This document shows positions 49,079 to 62,720 of a stretch of DNA of 64,000 bases, in pieces. A program made the translations under genes and the position numbers. The notes below the pieces were generated by a model. That model did no database searches. It was not told where the DNA came from and saw only the letters and a list, made by a program, of their open reading frames with translations. The stretch is from Nemophila menziesii (taxonomy: Eukaryota; Streptophyta; Magnoliopsida; Boraginales; Hydrophyllaceae): positions 233,164-297,163 of the forward strand of contig JARWIR010000176.1 of the NCBI GenBank assembly GCA_029959085.1, given 5' to 3'. Every line of letters starts with the position of its first letter. Position 1 is the stretch's first letter.

Positions 49079-51826
49079 ATCTTTTAAGAATATTCCAATT
49101 ATTTTTTATGCTTAGTCTAAAAGTAAAGCATTTTGAATCAATAAACTAATAAAATAATAATATATGTAGCCTTATATACAAAATATAGATATGTTAGTAG
49201 ATGATAAATATTAATTAAACATCATTATCATTAAAGCTATAATATGTTGTAAATTGTTATTTCAATATAGTAGTGTATAATAATACTTAAAGAGATAGTT
49301 TTATAAAAATTACTGTAAAAATGAATAATATTATATTATATTTTCTTTTACATTGACAAACATGTTATATAGATATTCTAGACAATTATTTTATACTTTT
49401 TAAGAAAAAATGTTGGATTCCATTCTTTGTAGGGCCCTCGAGGCATGGAAAATACTTAGTATATATATGTATTGAATATTATAGTTGTGCAAATAACTTA
49501 TTTGATAATTTAATAAAGGCTCTTGCCTTTTTTTATATATACCGACCGTTATGGTTAATAATTCTTTTTTTCTTAATCAGATGCATCCATAAAATATTGT
49601 ATTTAATATATTTTTTTATAATTATAAAAATTAAGGAAATTATTAAAGCACTAATATATACATAATTAATTAATTTTTTTACTTAAATTGGATTTAATAA
49701 CGTAAAAAGTCAAAAATTTCTTAACAAATTTTTTTTCCTCCTAAATGGTATTGAGTTTGTTTAATGTATTGAGTATGTTTATAATGGAGTTCATGTATAA
49801 AATAAGGTCCAAAAAATTTGTAAAAGATTTATCTTGTAAAAAGAAACCCATAATGCTAAATCAGCCTTACAACATCAATGTAGCATAAGGCCCAAAGAGT
49901 TTATATAACTTATCTTGTAAAAAGAAGCCCACAATACTAAATAAGCCTTGAAACAGCAGTATGGCTATTTATACAACCATATTGATCACTAACACCTAAA
50001 AACTCAACCCTACATTATCCAAACGTTGAGTCTCCAAAACGCACCGCCTCCGCGCCTCCCTTATCCATTAATTTATCCATCCATACCTCTATATAAACCT
50101 CCACTGTAATAGTGGATATATATAAGAGTATCTTTGTGTAAGCACAAACAAGCGTATATTTTTAATTACTAAGATCGATCGTCATGACATTTCACTTTTC
50201 GTAGGTTTTTCTTATCCTAATTTTATTTTTTATAGTTTGATTTTTTTATTTTTGTAATTTAAGGGTGTTAGATAACTGAATATGTATATAAAAAATTTCA
50301 GAATGTATATTATTTAACTTACAAAAATAGATTTAATTTTGAGATTTACGAACAATTTTTTCCTTATGCACATTTATAGATTGACTACATCTCAAAGAAC
50401 TTCTCAAACAAACTGTGGTACCCCAAGGCACGTTTGAAGTTGGATCGACCTCTTATGGAACCAGAGTAGCAAGTGGTAGTGACAAGTTTACACCAGAATT
50501 ATCAAACAATGCAGGAATTCTTGAGCTTTCATTTTCTGCCATGGAGGAGTTTAGTAGTTTAATTAATTTACCCGAGCCACTATACTTTCAGAACATTCAG
50601 CACACCACCATTTTAGATAGCCGAGCCATTGAAGTATCTCGGGCAACTTGTGTAATGAAGATATTATTTTATTATAAATAAAAAATATATAATAATAATC
50701 ATTATAGTGTAATTGGTTTTTTAATAAAATATATTTTATTTTTTATAAAGTATGGACTACACTATTAATTAAAATTTGTATTAGACAAATAGATGAGGTA
50801 ACAAAAGATATACTTACCCCTAACTTATAAGTAAGCTTGAATGCATATACTTTAATTAATGTGACTTTTTCACTAAGGAAATATGAATCATGTTGATCAA
50901 GTAGGTATTGTATTTCACGGAAGGTCCTCTAAAATCATTTAAAGTCATTGACCTCGGCCTAGCGAGTTAGTGATGAACAAATATATCTATATATAGTTAT
51001 AATCTTAAATTAACAAGTTTACATTTACATGGTAATTGAGTCTAGTCTATGAAGAACAACCTATTCAATAGATCTACAAGAAACCATGCGTTTAACTATT
51101 AACCCTCCCAATATACAAAGCATTTCAACTAAAATTAAAATTTAGTGCATGTACTTGAAAAATATTGTGTTGGGTTTCTCCTAAATTTATCTTCTAAATA
51201 TATTTAAATGATAATAAGACTATTTCTGAAACAAATTCAATGATGCATAAATTTAAGATAAATATGATCAAAAGAGTTTTACAATCTAACTAGTGTGCTC
51301 TTTGAATGGTTCAGTAACTTCGGATTTTCAAACATTTGGACAAACCCCTCGTCTCTTGGGGTGTAAGATAAGGTCAACACAGTAATTTTATTAATATATC
51401 TTAAACATGTCTGAAACATGTAGTATCTTAAAGTATCTACTTATTTTTATCTTTGTGTTGGGTGGTTTTTGGGTGAAACATCTGTTTGTGCGCCAAGATC
51501 ATGATGAAAGAAGATACAACATGAAATTGCATCACCATAAGAGAGAGATGATATGATTTTTGAAGTATTTATATTGATTTTGAGTCTTATATTTTGTATA
51601 TGTATATCTAAAAATTCCATCCTTTCCTTTTAACTAAAATTTGTGGAGTAATATTTGAATTCTAAAGTTTGGTTAACTATATGATCTTACATTAATCTTG
51701 ATAGTATCTCTTATTATTGTTAATAATTTTATTAATATCTCTACATCAATCATTCTTACTACTATACACTTCTTTTTATTTTATTTTAAAAACATTTCAC
51801 ATTCTAGTTGTTTTAGTAACATTTCA
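49079..51826 (+). repeat. Tandem unit 19 (type h, undeleted)
   Basis: Undeleted partner of unit 13. It retains the C-rich stretch and reads TTATCCAAACG where most units have TTATCAAAACG. That substitution created the 7-bp homology apparently used for the deletion in unit 13. Landmarks: TATA box 50090, ORF-A 50415-50681, ORF-S 51407-51556. Confidence 0.95.
50385..50681 (+). CDS. ORF-A, open (unit 19)
   Basis: Same predicted peptide as unit 13. Confidence 0.28.
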   Translation, partial: LHLKELLKQTVVPQGTFEVGSTSYGTRVASGSDKFTPELSNNAGILELSFSAMEEFSSLINLPEPLYFQNIQHTTILDSRAIEVSRATCVMKILFYYK

Positions 51827-54559
51827 ATTTTTTAAGTATATTCCAATTATTTTTTATGCTTAGTCTAAAAGTAAAGTATTTTGAATAAATAAACTAATAA
51901 AATAATAATATATGTAGCCTTATATACAAAATATAAATTTGTTAGTAGATGATAAATATTAATTAAACATCATTATCACTAAAGATATAATATGTTGTAA
52001 ATTGTTATTTCAATATAGTAGTGTATAATAATACTTAAAGAGATAGTTTAATAAAAATTACTGTAAAAATATATAATATTATATTATATTTTCTTTTACC
52101 TTGACAAACATGTTATATAGACATTCTAGACAATTATTTTATACTTTTTAAGAAAAAATGTTGGATTCCATTCTTTGTAGGGCCCTCCAGGCATGGACAA
52201 TACCTAGTATATATATGTATTGAATATTATAGTTGTGCAAATAACTTATTTGATAATTTATCAAAGGCTTTTGCCTTTTTTTTATATATACCGACCGTTA
52301 TGGTTAATAATTTTTTTATTTCTTTATCAGATGCATCCATAAAATATTGTATTTAATATGTTTTTTTATAATTATAAAAATTAAGGAAATTATTAAAGCA
52401 CTAATATATACATAATTAATTAATTTTTGTACTTAAATTGGAGTTAATAACGTAAAATGTCAAAAATTTCTTAACAAATCGTTTTTCCTCCTAAATGGTA
52501 TTGAGTTTGTTTAATGTATAATGGAGTTCATGTATAAAATAAGGTCCAAAAAATTTGTAAAAGAATTATCTTGTAAAAAGAAACCCATAATGCTAAATCA
52601 GCCTTACAACATCAATGTAGCATAAAGCCCAAAGAGTTTATATAACTTATCTTGTAAAAAGAAGCCCACAATACTAAATAAGCCTTGAAACAGCAGTATG
52701 GCTATTTATACAACCATATTGATCACTAACACCTAAAAACTCAACCCTACATTATCAAAACGGTGAGTCTTGACGCACCGCCTCCGCGCCTCCCTTATCC
52801 ATTAATTTATCCATCCATACCTCTATATAAACCTCCACTGTAATAGTGGATATATATAAGAGTATCTTTGTGTAAGCACAAACAAGCGTATATTTTTAAT
52901 TACTAAGATCGATCGTCATGACATTTCACTTTACGTAGGTTTTTCTTATCCTAATTTTATTTTTTATAGTTTGATTTTTTATAATTGTAATTTAAGGGTG
53001 TTAGATAACTGAATATGTATATAAAAATTTTCAGATTGTATATTATTTAACTTACAAAAATAGATTTAATTTTGAGATTTACGAACAATTTTCTCCTTAT
53101 GCACATTTCTAGATTGACTACATCTCAAAGAACTTCTCAAACAAACTGTGGTACCCCAAGACACGTTTGAAGTTGGATCGACCTCTTATGGAACCAGAGT
53201 AGCAAGTGGTAGTGACAAGTTTACACCAGAATTATCAAACAATGCAGGAATTCTTGAGCTTTCATTTTCTGCCATGGAGGAGTTTAGTAGTTTAATTAAT
53301 TTACCCGAGCCACTATGCTTTCAGAACATTCAGCACACCACCATTTTAGACAACCGAGCCATTGAAGTATCTCGGGCAACTTGTGTAATGAAGATATTAT
53401 TTTATTATAAATAAAAAATATATAATAATAATCATTATAGTGTAATTGGTTTTTTAATAAAATATATTTTATTTTTTATAAAGTATGGACTACACTATTA
53501 ATTAAAATTTGTATTAGACAAATAGATGAGGTAACAAAAGATATACTTACCCCTAACTTATAAGTAAGCTTGAATGCATATACTTTAATTAATGTGACTT
53601 TTTCACTAAGGAAATATGAATCATGTTGATCAAGTAGGTATTGTATTTCACGGAAGGTCCTCTAAAATCATTTAAAGTCATTGACCTCGGCCTAGCGAGT
53701 TAGTGATGAACAAATATATCTATATATAGTTATAATCTAAAATTAACAAGTTTACATTTACATGGTAATTGAGTCTAGTCTATGAAGAACAACCTATTCA
53801 ATAGATCTACAAGAAACCATGCGTTTAACTATTAACCCTCCCAATATACAAAGCATTTCAACTAAAATTAAAATTTAGTGCATGTACTTGAAAAATATTG
53901 TGTTGGGTTTCTCCTAAATTTATCTTCTAAATATATTTAAATGATAATAAGACTATTTCTGAAACAAATTCAATGATGCATAAATTTAAGATAAATATGA
54001 TCAAAAGAGTTTTACCATCTAACTAGTGTGCTCTTTAAATGGTTCAGTAACTTTGGATTTTCAAACATTTGGACAAACCCCTCGTCTCTTGGGGTGTAAG
54101 ATAAGGTCAACACAGTAATTTTATTAATATATCTTAAACATGTCTGAAACATGTAGTATCTTAAAGTATCTACTTATTTTTATATTTGTGTTGGGTGGTT
54201 TTTGGGTGAAACATGTGTTTGTGCGCCAAGATCATGATGAAAGAAGATACAACTTGAAATTGCATCACCATAAGAGAGAGATGATATGATTTTTGAAGTA
54301 TTTTTATTGATTTTGAGTCTTATATTTTGTATCTGTATATCTAAAAATTCAATCCTTACCTTTTAACTAAAATTTGTGGAGTAATATTTGAATTATAAAG
54401 TTTGGTTAATTATATGATCTTACATTAATCTTGATAGTATCTCTTATTATTGTTAATAATTTTATTAATATCTCTACATCAATCATTCTTACTACTATAC
54501 ACTTCTTTTTATTTTATTTTAAAAACATTTCACATTCTAGTTGTTTTAGTAACATTTCA
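51827..54559 (+). repeat. Tandem unit 20 (type i)
   Basis: Same length as unit 14 and no difference was noticed over the parts compared. Its right half is also the source type of the tail of unit 22. Landmarks: TATA box 52824, ORF-A 53148-53414, ORF-S 54140-54289. Confidence 0.95.
53118..53414 (+). CDS. ORF-A, open (unit 20)
   Basis: Same predicted peptide as unit 14. Confidence 0.28.
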   Translation, partial: LHLKELLKQTVVPQDTFEVGSTSYGTRVASGSDKFTPELSNNAGILELSFSAMEEFSSLINLPEPLCFQNIQHTTILDNRAIEVSRATCVMKILFYYK

Positions 54560-57288
54560 ATTTTTTAAGTATATTCCAATTATTTTTTATGCTTAGTCTA
54601 AAAGTAAAGTATTTTGAATAAATAAACTAATAAAATAATAATATATGTAGCCTTATATACAAAATATAAATATGTTAGTAGATGATAAATATTAATTAAA
54701 CATCATTATCACTAAAGATATAATATGTTGTAAATTGTTATTTCAATATAGTAGTGTATAATAATACTTAAAGAGATAGTTTAATAAAAATTACTGTAAA
54801 AATATATAATATTATATTATATTTTCTTTTACCTTGACAAACATGTTATATAGACATTCTAGACAATTATTTTATACTTTTTAAGAAAAAATGTTGGATT
54901 CCATTCTTTGTAGGGCCCTCCAGGCATGGACAATACCTAGTATATATATGTATTGAATATTATAGTTGTGCAAATAACTTATTTAATAATTTATCAAAGG
55001 CTTTTGCCTTTTTTTTATATATACCGACCGTTATGGTTAATAATTTTTTTATTTCTTTATCAGATGCATCCATAAAATATTGTATTTAATATGTTTTTTT
55101 ATAATTATAAAAATTAAGGAAATTATTAAAGCACTAATATATACATAATTAATTAATTTTTGTACTTAAATTGGAGTTAATAACGTAAAATGTCAAAAAT
55201 TTCTTAACAAATCGTTTTTCCTCCTAAATGGTATTGAGTTTGTTTAATGTATAATGGAGTTCATGTATAAAATAAAATCCAAAAAATTTGTAAAAGAATT
55301 ATCTTGTAAAAAGAAACCCATAATGCTAAATCAGCCTTACAACATCAATGTAGCATAAAGCCCAAAGAGTTTATATAACTTATCTTGTAAAAAGAAGCCC
55401 ACAATACTAAATAAGCCTTGAAACAGCAGTATGGCTATTTATACAACCATATTGATCACTAACACCTAAAAACTCAACCCTACATTATCAAAACGGTGAG
55501 TCTCGACGCACCGCCTCCGCGCCTCCCTTATCCATTAATTTATCCATCCATACCTCTATATAAACCTCCACTGTAATAGTGGATATATATAAGAGTATCT
55601 TTGTGTAAGCACAAACAAGCGTATATTTTTAATTACTAAGATCGATCGTCATGACATTTCACTTTACGTAGGTTTTTCTTATCCTAATTTTATTTTTTAT
55701 AGTTTGATTTTTTATAATTGTAATTTAAGGGTGTTAGATAACTGAATATGTATATAAAAATTTTCAGATTGTATATTATTTAACTTACAAAAATAGATTT
55801 AATTTTGAGATTTACGAACAATTTTCTCCTTATGCACATTTCTAGATTGACTACATCTCAAAGAACTTCTCAAACAAACTGTGGTACCCCAAGACACGTT
55901 TGAAGTTGGATCGACCTCTTATGGAACCAGAGTAGCAAGTGGTAGTGACAAGTTTACACCAGAATTATCAAACAATGCAGGAATTCTTGAGCTTTCATTT
56001 TCTGCCATGGAGGAGTTTAGTAGTTTAATTAATTTACCCGAGCCACTATGCTTTCAGAACATTCAGCACACCACCATTTTAGACAGCCGAGCCATTGAAG
56101 TATCTCGGGCAACTTGTGTAATGAAGATATTATTTTATTAGAAATAAAAAATATATAATAATAATCATTATAGTGTAATTGGTTTTTTAATAAAATATAT
56201 TTTATTTTTTATAAAGTATGGACTACACTATTAATTAAAATTTGTATTAGACAAATAGATGAGGTAACAAAAGATATACTTACCCCTAACTTATAAGTAA
56301 GCTTGAATGCATATACTTTAATTAATGTGACTTTTTCACTAAGGAAATATGAATCATGTTGATCAAGTAGGTATTGTATTTCACGGAAGGTCCTCTAAAA
56401 TCATTTAAAGTCATTGACCTCGGCCTAGCGAGTTAGTGATGAACAAATATATCTATATATAGTTATAATCTTAAATTAACAAGTTTACATTTACATGGTA
56501 ATTGAGTCTAGTCTATGAAGAACAACCTATTCAATAGATCTACAAGAAACCATGCGTTTAACTATTAACCCTCCCAATATACAAAGCATTTCAACTAAAA
56601 TTAAAATTTAGTGCATGTACTCGAAAAATATTGTGTTGGGTTTCTCCTAAATTTATCTTCTAAATATATTTAAATGATAATAAGACTATTTCTGAAACAA
56701 ATTCAATGATGCATAAATTTAAGATAAATATGATCAAAAGAGTTTTACCATCTAACTAGTGTGCTCTTTGAATGGTTCAGTAACTTTGGATTTTCAAACA
56801 TTTGGACAAACCCCTCGTCTCTTGGGGTGTAAGATAAGGTCAACACAGTAATTTTATTAATATATCTTAAACATGTCTGAAACATGTAGTATCTTAAAGT
56901 ATCTACTTATTTTTATATTTGTGTTGGGTGGTTTTTGGGTGAAACATGTGTTTGTGCGCCAAGATCATGATGAAAGAAGATACAACATGAAATTGCATCA
57001 CCATAAGAGAGAGATGATATGATTTTTGAAGTATTTATATTGATTTTGAGTCTTATATTTTGTATATGTATATCTAAAAATTCCATCCTTTCCTTTTAAC
57101 TGAAATTTGTGGAGTAATATTTGAATTATAAAGTTTGGTTAACTATATGATCTTACATTAATCTTGATAGTATCTCTTATTATTGTTAATAATTTTATTT
57201 ATATACATCAATCATTCTTACTACTATACACTTCTTTTTATTTTATTTTAAAAATATTTCACATTCTAGTTGTTTTAGTAACATTTCA
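54560..57288 (+). repeat. Tandem unit 21 (type j)
   Basis: Partner of units 15 and 23. Its tail lacks four bases (ATATACATC for ATATCTCTACATC near 57,203), which opens an AT-rich frame of no evident meaning. Landmarks: TATA box 55557, ORF-A 55881-56141, ORF-S 56873-57022. Confidence 0.95.
55851..56141 (+). CDS. ORF-A, open (unit 21)
   Basis: Same predicted peptide as units 15 and 23, including the early TAG. Confidence 0.28.
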   Translation, partial: LHLKELLKQTVVPQDTFEVGSTSYGTRVASGSDKFTPELSNNAGILELSFSAMEEFSSLINLPEPLCFQNIQHTTILDSRAIEVSRATCVMKILFY

Positions 57289-59995
57289 ATTTTTAAGTAT
57301 ATTCCAATTATTTTTTATGCTTAGTCTAAAAGTAAAGCATTTTGAATCAATAAACTAATAAAATAATAATATATGTAGCCTTATATACAAAATATAAATA
57401 TGTTAGTAGATGATAAATATTAATTAAACATCATTATCACTAAAGCCATAATATGTTGTAAATTGTTATTTCAATATAGTAGTGTATAATAATACTTAAA
57501 GAGATAGTTTTATAAAAATTACTGTAAAAATGAATAATATTATATTATATTTTCTTTTACTTTGACAAACATGTTATATAGACATTCTAGACAATTATTT
57601 TAAATTTTTTAAGAAAAAGTTTGGATTCCATTCTTTGTAGGGCCCTCCAGGCATGGACAATACCTAGTATATATATGTATTGAATATTATAGTTGTGCAA
57701 ATAACTTATTTGATAATTTATCAAAGGCTTTTGCCTTTTTTTATATATACCGACCGTTATGGTTAATAATTCTTTTTTTTCTTTATCAGATGCATCCATA
57801 AAATATTGTATTTAATATATTTTTTTATAATTATAAAAATTAAGGAAATTATTAAAGCACTAATATATACATAATTAATTAATTTTTTTACTTAAATTGG
57901 AGTTAATAACGTAAAATGTCAAAAATTTCTTAACAAATCGTTTTTCCTCCTAAATGGTATTGAGTTTGTTTAATGTATTGAGTATGTTTATAATGGAGTT
58001 CATGTATAAAATAAGGTCTAAAAAATTTGTAAAAGAATTATCTTGCAAAAAGAATCTCATAATGCTAAATCAGCCTTACAACATCAATGTAGCATAAGGC
58101 CCAAAGAGTTTATATAACTTATCTTGTAAAAAGAAGCCCACAATACTAAATATACCTTGAAACAGCATTATGGCTATTTATGCAACCATATTGATCACTA
58201 ACACCTAAAAACTCAACCCTACATTATTAAAACTTTGAGTCTCCAAAACGCACCGCCTCCGCGCCTCCCTTATCCATTAATTTATCCCTCCATAGCTCTA
58301 TATAAACCTCCACTGTAATAGTGGATATATATAAGAGTATCTTTGTGTAAGCACAAACAAGCGTATATTTTTAATTACTAAGATCGATCGTCATGACATT
58401 TCACTTTAGGTATGTTTTTCTTATCCTAATTTTATTTTTTATAGTTTGATTTTTTATAATTGTAATTTAAGGGTGTTAGATAAGTGAATATGTATATAAA
58501 AAATTTCAGAGTGTATATTACTTAACTTACAAAAATAGATTTAATTTTGAGATTTACGAACAATTTTTTCCTTATGTACATTTCTAGATTGACTACATCT
58601 CAAAGAACTTCTCAAGACCTCTTATGGAACCAGAGTAGCAAGTGGTAGTGACAGGTTTACACCAGAATTATCAAACAATGCAGGAATTCTTGAGCTTTCA
58701 TTTTCTGCCATGGAGGACTTTAGTAGTTTAATATATTTACCCGAGCCACTATGCTTTCAGAACATTCAGCAAACCACCATTTTAGATAGCCGAGCCATTG
58801 AAGCATCTCGCGCAACTTGTGAAATGAAGATATTATTTTATTATAAATAAAAAATATATAATAAAAATCATTATAGTGTAATTGGTTTTTTAATAAAATA
58901 TATTTTATTTTTTATAAAGTATGGACTACACTATTAATTAAAATTTGTATTAGACAAATAGATGAGGTAACAAAAGATATACTTACCCCTAACTTATAAG
59001 AAAACTAGAATGCATATACTTTAATTAATGTGACTTTTTCACTAAGAAAATATGAATCATGTTGATCAAGTAGGTATTGTATTTCACGGAAGGTCCTCTA
59101 AAATCATTTAAAGTCATTGACCTCGGCCTAGCGAGTTAGTGATGAACAAATATATCTATATATAGTTATAATCTTAAATTAACAAGTTTACATTTACATG
59201 GTAATTGAGTCTAGTCTATGAAGAACAACCTATTCAATAGATCTACAAGAAACCATGCGTTTAACTATTAACCCTCCCAATATACAAAGCATTTCAACTA
59301 AAATTAAAATTTAGTGCATGTACTTGAAAAATATTGTGTTGGGTTTCTCCTAAATTTATCTTCTAAATATATTTAAATGATAATAAGACTATTTCTGAAA
59401 CAAATTCAATGATGCATAAATTTAAGATAAATATGATCAAAAGAGTTTTACCATCTAACTAGTGTGCTCTTTAAATGGTTCAGTAACTTTGGATTTTCAA
59501 ACATTTGGACAAACCCCTCGTCTCTTGGGGTGTAAGATAAGGTCAACACAGTAATTTTATTAATATATCTTAAACATGTCTGAAACATGTAGTATCTTAA
59601 AGTATCTACTTATTTTTATATTTGTGTTGGGTGGTTTTTGGGTGAAACATGTGTTTGTGCGCCAAGATCATGATGAAAGAAGATACAACTTGAAATTGCA
59701 TCACCATAAGAGAGAGATGATATGATTTTTGAAGTATTTTTATTGATTTTGAGTTTTATATTTTGTATCTGTATATCTAAAAATTCAATCCTTACCTTTT
59801 AACTAAAATTTGTGGAGTAATATTTGAATTATAAAGTTTGGTTAATTATATGATCTTACATTAATCTTGATAGTATCTCTTATTATTGTTAATAATTTTA
59901 TTAATATCTCTACATCAATCATTCTTACTACTATACACTTCTTTTTATTTTATTTTAAAAACATTTCACATTCTAGTTGTTTTAGTAACATTTCA
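57289..59995 (+). repeat. Tandem unit 22 (type k, i-like tail)
   Basis: The left and middle parts are a divergent type seen otherwise only in unit 24 (GAATCTCATAATG, AAATATACC, CCATAGCTC). The right part from at latest 59,471 is type i (CTTTAAATGG, TGTATCTGTAT). A 39-bp deletion at 58,615/58,616 shortens exon 2. Landmarks: TATA box 58299, ORF-A 58593-58850, ORF-S 59576-59725. Confidence 0.95.
58593..58850 (+). CDS. ORF-A with 39-bp in-frame deletion (unit 22)
   Basis: The exon lost 39 bp (junction CTCAA/GACCTC), so 13 codons including the GTG and GGTACC site are gone and the frame continues. It has several private replacements: Lys to Arg (ACAGGTTT), Glu to Asp (GAGGACTTT), Asn to Tyr with ATT to ATA (ATATATTTA), His to Gln (CAGCAAACC) and Val to Glu (TGTGAAATG). 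The last also changes the possible donor. The core frame is open for 85 codons. It is the most divergent ORF-A copy in the window. Confidence 0.28.
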   Translation, partial: LHLKELLKTSYGTRVASGSDRFTPELSNNAGILELSFSAMEDFSSLIYLPEPLCFQNIQQTTILDSRAIEASRATCEMKILFYYK

Positions 59996-62720
59996 ATTTT
60001 TTAAGTATATTCCAATTATTTTTTATGCTTAGTCTAAAAGTAAAGTATTTTGAATAAATAAACTAATAAAATAATAATATATGTAGCCTTATATACAAAA
60101 TATAAATATGTTAGTAGATGATAAATATTAATTAAACATCATTATCACTAAAGATATAATATGTTGTAAATTGTTATTTCAATATAGTAGTGTATAATAA
60201 TACTTAAAGAGATAGTTTAATAAAAATTACTGTAAAAATATATAATATTATATTATATTTTCTTTTACCTTGACAAACATGTTATATAGACATTCTAGAC
60301 AATTATTTTATACTTTTTAAGAAAAAATGTTGGATTCCATTCTTTGTAGGGCCCTCCAGGCATGGACAATACCTAGTATATATATGTATTGAATATTATA
60401 GTTGTGCAAATAACTTATTTAATAATTTATCAAAGGCTTTTGCCTTTTTTTTATATATACCGACCGTTATGGTTAATAATTTTTTTATTTCTTTATCAGA
60501 TGCATCCATAAAATATTGTATTTAATATGTTTTTTTATAATTATAATAAGGAAATTATTAAAGCACTAATATATACATAATTAATTAATTTTTGTACTTA
60601 AATTGGAGTTAATAACGTAAAATGTCAAAAATTTCTTAACAAATCGTTTTTCCTCCTAAATGGTATTGAGTTTGTTTAATGTATAATGGAGTTCATGTAT
60701 AAAATAAAATCCAAAAAATTTGTAAAAGAATTATCTTGTAAAAAGAAACCCATAATGCTAAATCAGCCTTACAACATCAATGTAGCATAAAGCCCAAAGA
60801 GTTTATATAACTTATCTTGTAAAAAGAAGCCCACAATACTAAATAAGCCTTGAAACAGCAGTATGGCTATTTATACAACCATATTGATCACTAACACCTA
60901 AAAACTCAACCCTACATTATCAAAACGGTGAGTCTCGACGCACCGCCTCCGCGCCTCCCTTATCCATTAATTTATCCATCCATACCTCTATATAAACCTC
61001 CACTGTAATAGTGGATATATATAAGAGTATCTTTGTGTAAGCACAAACAAGCGTATATTTTTAATTACTAAGATCGATCGTCATGACATTTCACTTTACG
61101 TAGGTTTTTCTTATCCTAATTTTATTTTTTATAGTTTGATTTTTTATAATTGTAATTTAAGGGTGTTAGATAACTGAATATGTATATAAAAATTTTCAGA
61201 TTGTATATTATTTAACTTACAAAAATAGATTTAATTTTGAGATTTACTAACAATTTTCTCCTTATGCACATTTCTAGATTGACTACATCTCAAAGAACTT
61301 CTCAAACAAACTGTGGTACCCCAAGACACGTTTGAAGTTGGATCGACCTCTTATGGAACCAGAGTAGCAAGTGGTAGTGACAAGTTTACACCAGAATTAT
61401 CAAACAATGCAGGAATTCTTGAGCTTTCATTTTCTGCCATGGAGGAGTTTAGTAGTTTAATTAATTTACCCGAGCCACTATGCTTTCAGAACATTCAGCA
61501 CACCACCATTTTAGACAGCCGAGCCATTGAAGTATCTCGGGCAACTTGTGTAATGAAGATATTATTTTATTAGAAATAAAAAATATATAATAATAATCAT
61601 TATAGTGTAATTGGTTTTTTAATAAAATATATTTTATTTTTTATAAAGTATGGACTACACTATTAATTAAAATTTGTATTAGACAAATAGATGAGGTAAC
61701 AAAAGATATACTTACCCCTAACTTATAAGTAAGCTTGAATGCATATACTTTAATTAATGTGACTTTTTCACTAAGGAAATATGAATCATGTTGATCAAGT
61801 AGGTATTGTATTTCACGGAAGGTCCTCTAAAATCATTTAAAGTCATTGACCTCGGCCTAGCGAGTTAGTGATGAACAAATATATCTATATATAGTTATAA
61901 TCTTAAATTAACAAGTTTACATTTACATGGTAATTGAGTCTAGTCTATGAAGAACAACCTATTCAATAGATCTACAAGAAACCATGCGTTTAACTATTAA
62001 CCCTCCCAATATACAAAGCATTTCAACTAAAATTAAAATTTAGTGCATGTACTCGAAAAATATTGTGTTGGGTTTCTCCTAAATTTATCTTCTAAATATA
62101 TTTAAATGATAATAAGACTATTTCTGAAACAAATTCAATGATGCATAAATTTAAGATAAATATGATCAAAAGAGTTTTACCATCTAACTAGTGTGCTCTT
62201 TGAATGGTTCAGTAACTTTGGATTTTCAAACATTTGGACAAACCCCTCGTCTCTTGGGGTGTAAGATAAGGTCAACACAGTAATTTTATTAATATATCTT
62301 AAACATGTCTGAAACATGTAGTATCTTAAAGTATCTACTTATTTTTATATTTGTGTTGGGTGGTTTTTGGGTGAAACATGTGTTTGTGCGCCAAGATCAT
62401 GATGAAAGAAGATACAACATGAAATTGCATCACCATAAGAGAGAGATGATATGATTTTTGAAGTATTTATATTGATTTTGAGTCTTATATTTTGTATATG
62501 TATATCTAAAAATTCCATCCTTTCCTTTTAACTGAAATTTGTGGAGTAATATTTGAATTATAAAGTTTGGTTAACTATATGATCTTACATTAATCTTGAT
62601 AGTATCTCTTATTATTGTTAATAATTTTATTTATATACATCAATCATTCTTACTACTATACACTTCTTTTTATTTTATTTTAAAAATATTTCACATTCTA
62701 GTTGTTTTAGTAACATTTCA
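59996..62720 (+). repeat. Tandem unit 23 (type j)
   Basis: Repeats unit 21 with a private 4-bp deletion near 60,547 (TTATAATAAGG) and a G to T change in TTTACGAAC near 61,246. Landmarks: TATA box 60989, ORF-A 61313-61573, ORF-S 62305-62454. Confidence 0.95.
61283..61573 (+). CDS. ORF-A, open (unit 23)
   Basis: Same predicted peptide as units 15 and 21. It is the last copy before the window edge. Confidence 0.28.
   Translation, partial: LHLKELLKQTVVPQDTFEVGSTSYGTRVASGSDKFTPELSNNAGILELSFSAMEEFSSLINLPEPLCFQNIQHTTILDSRAIEVSRATCVMKILFY

Noticed and set aside
27596..57288. Pure assembly artefact as the explanation for the repeated blocks
   Set aside because: Paired units differ by scattered private changes (for example the 58-bp deletion in unit 13 against unit 19 and a private substitution near 49,373), which simple duplication of the same reads would not give. 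It still needs long-read confirmation.
57164..57358. A 64-codon + strand frame (also at 62596-62790)
   Set aside because: Created by a 4-bp deletion and a shortened T run in very AT-rich sequence. Composition is almost only Phe, Ile, Leu, Ser and Tyr.
57587..57799. A 70-codon - strand frame (also at 63019-63231) beginning MDASDKEKKE
   Set aside because: It exists at this length only in type k units through small indels, runs through poly-A and TATA-rich sequence, and is closed in the other types. The short start looks protein-like but there is no support for a gene.
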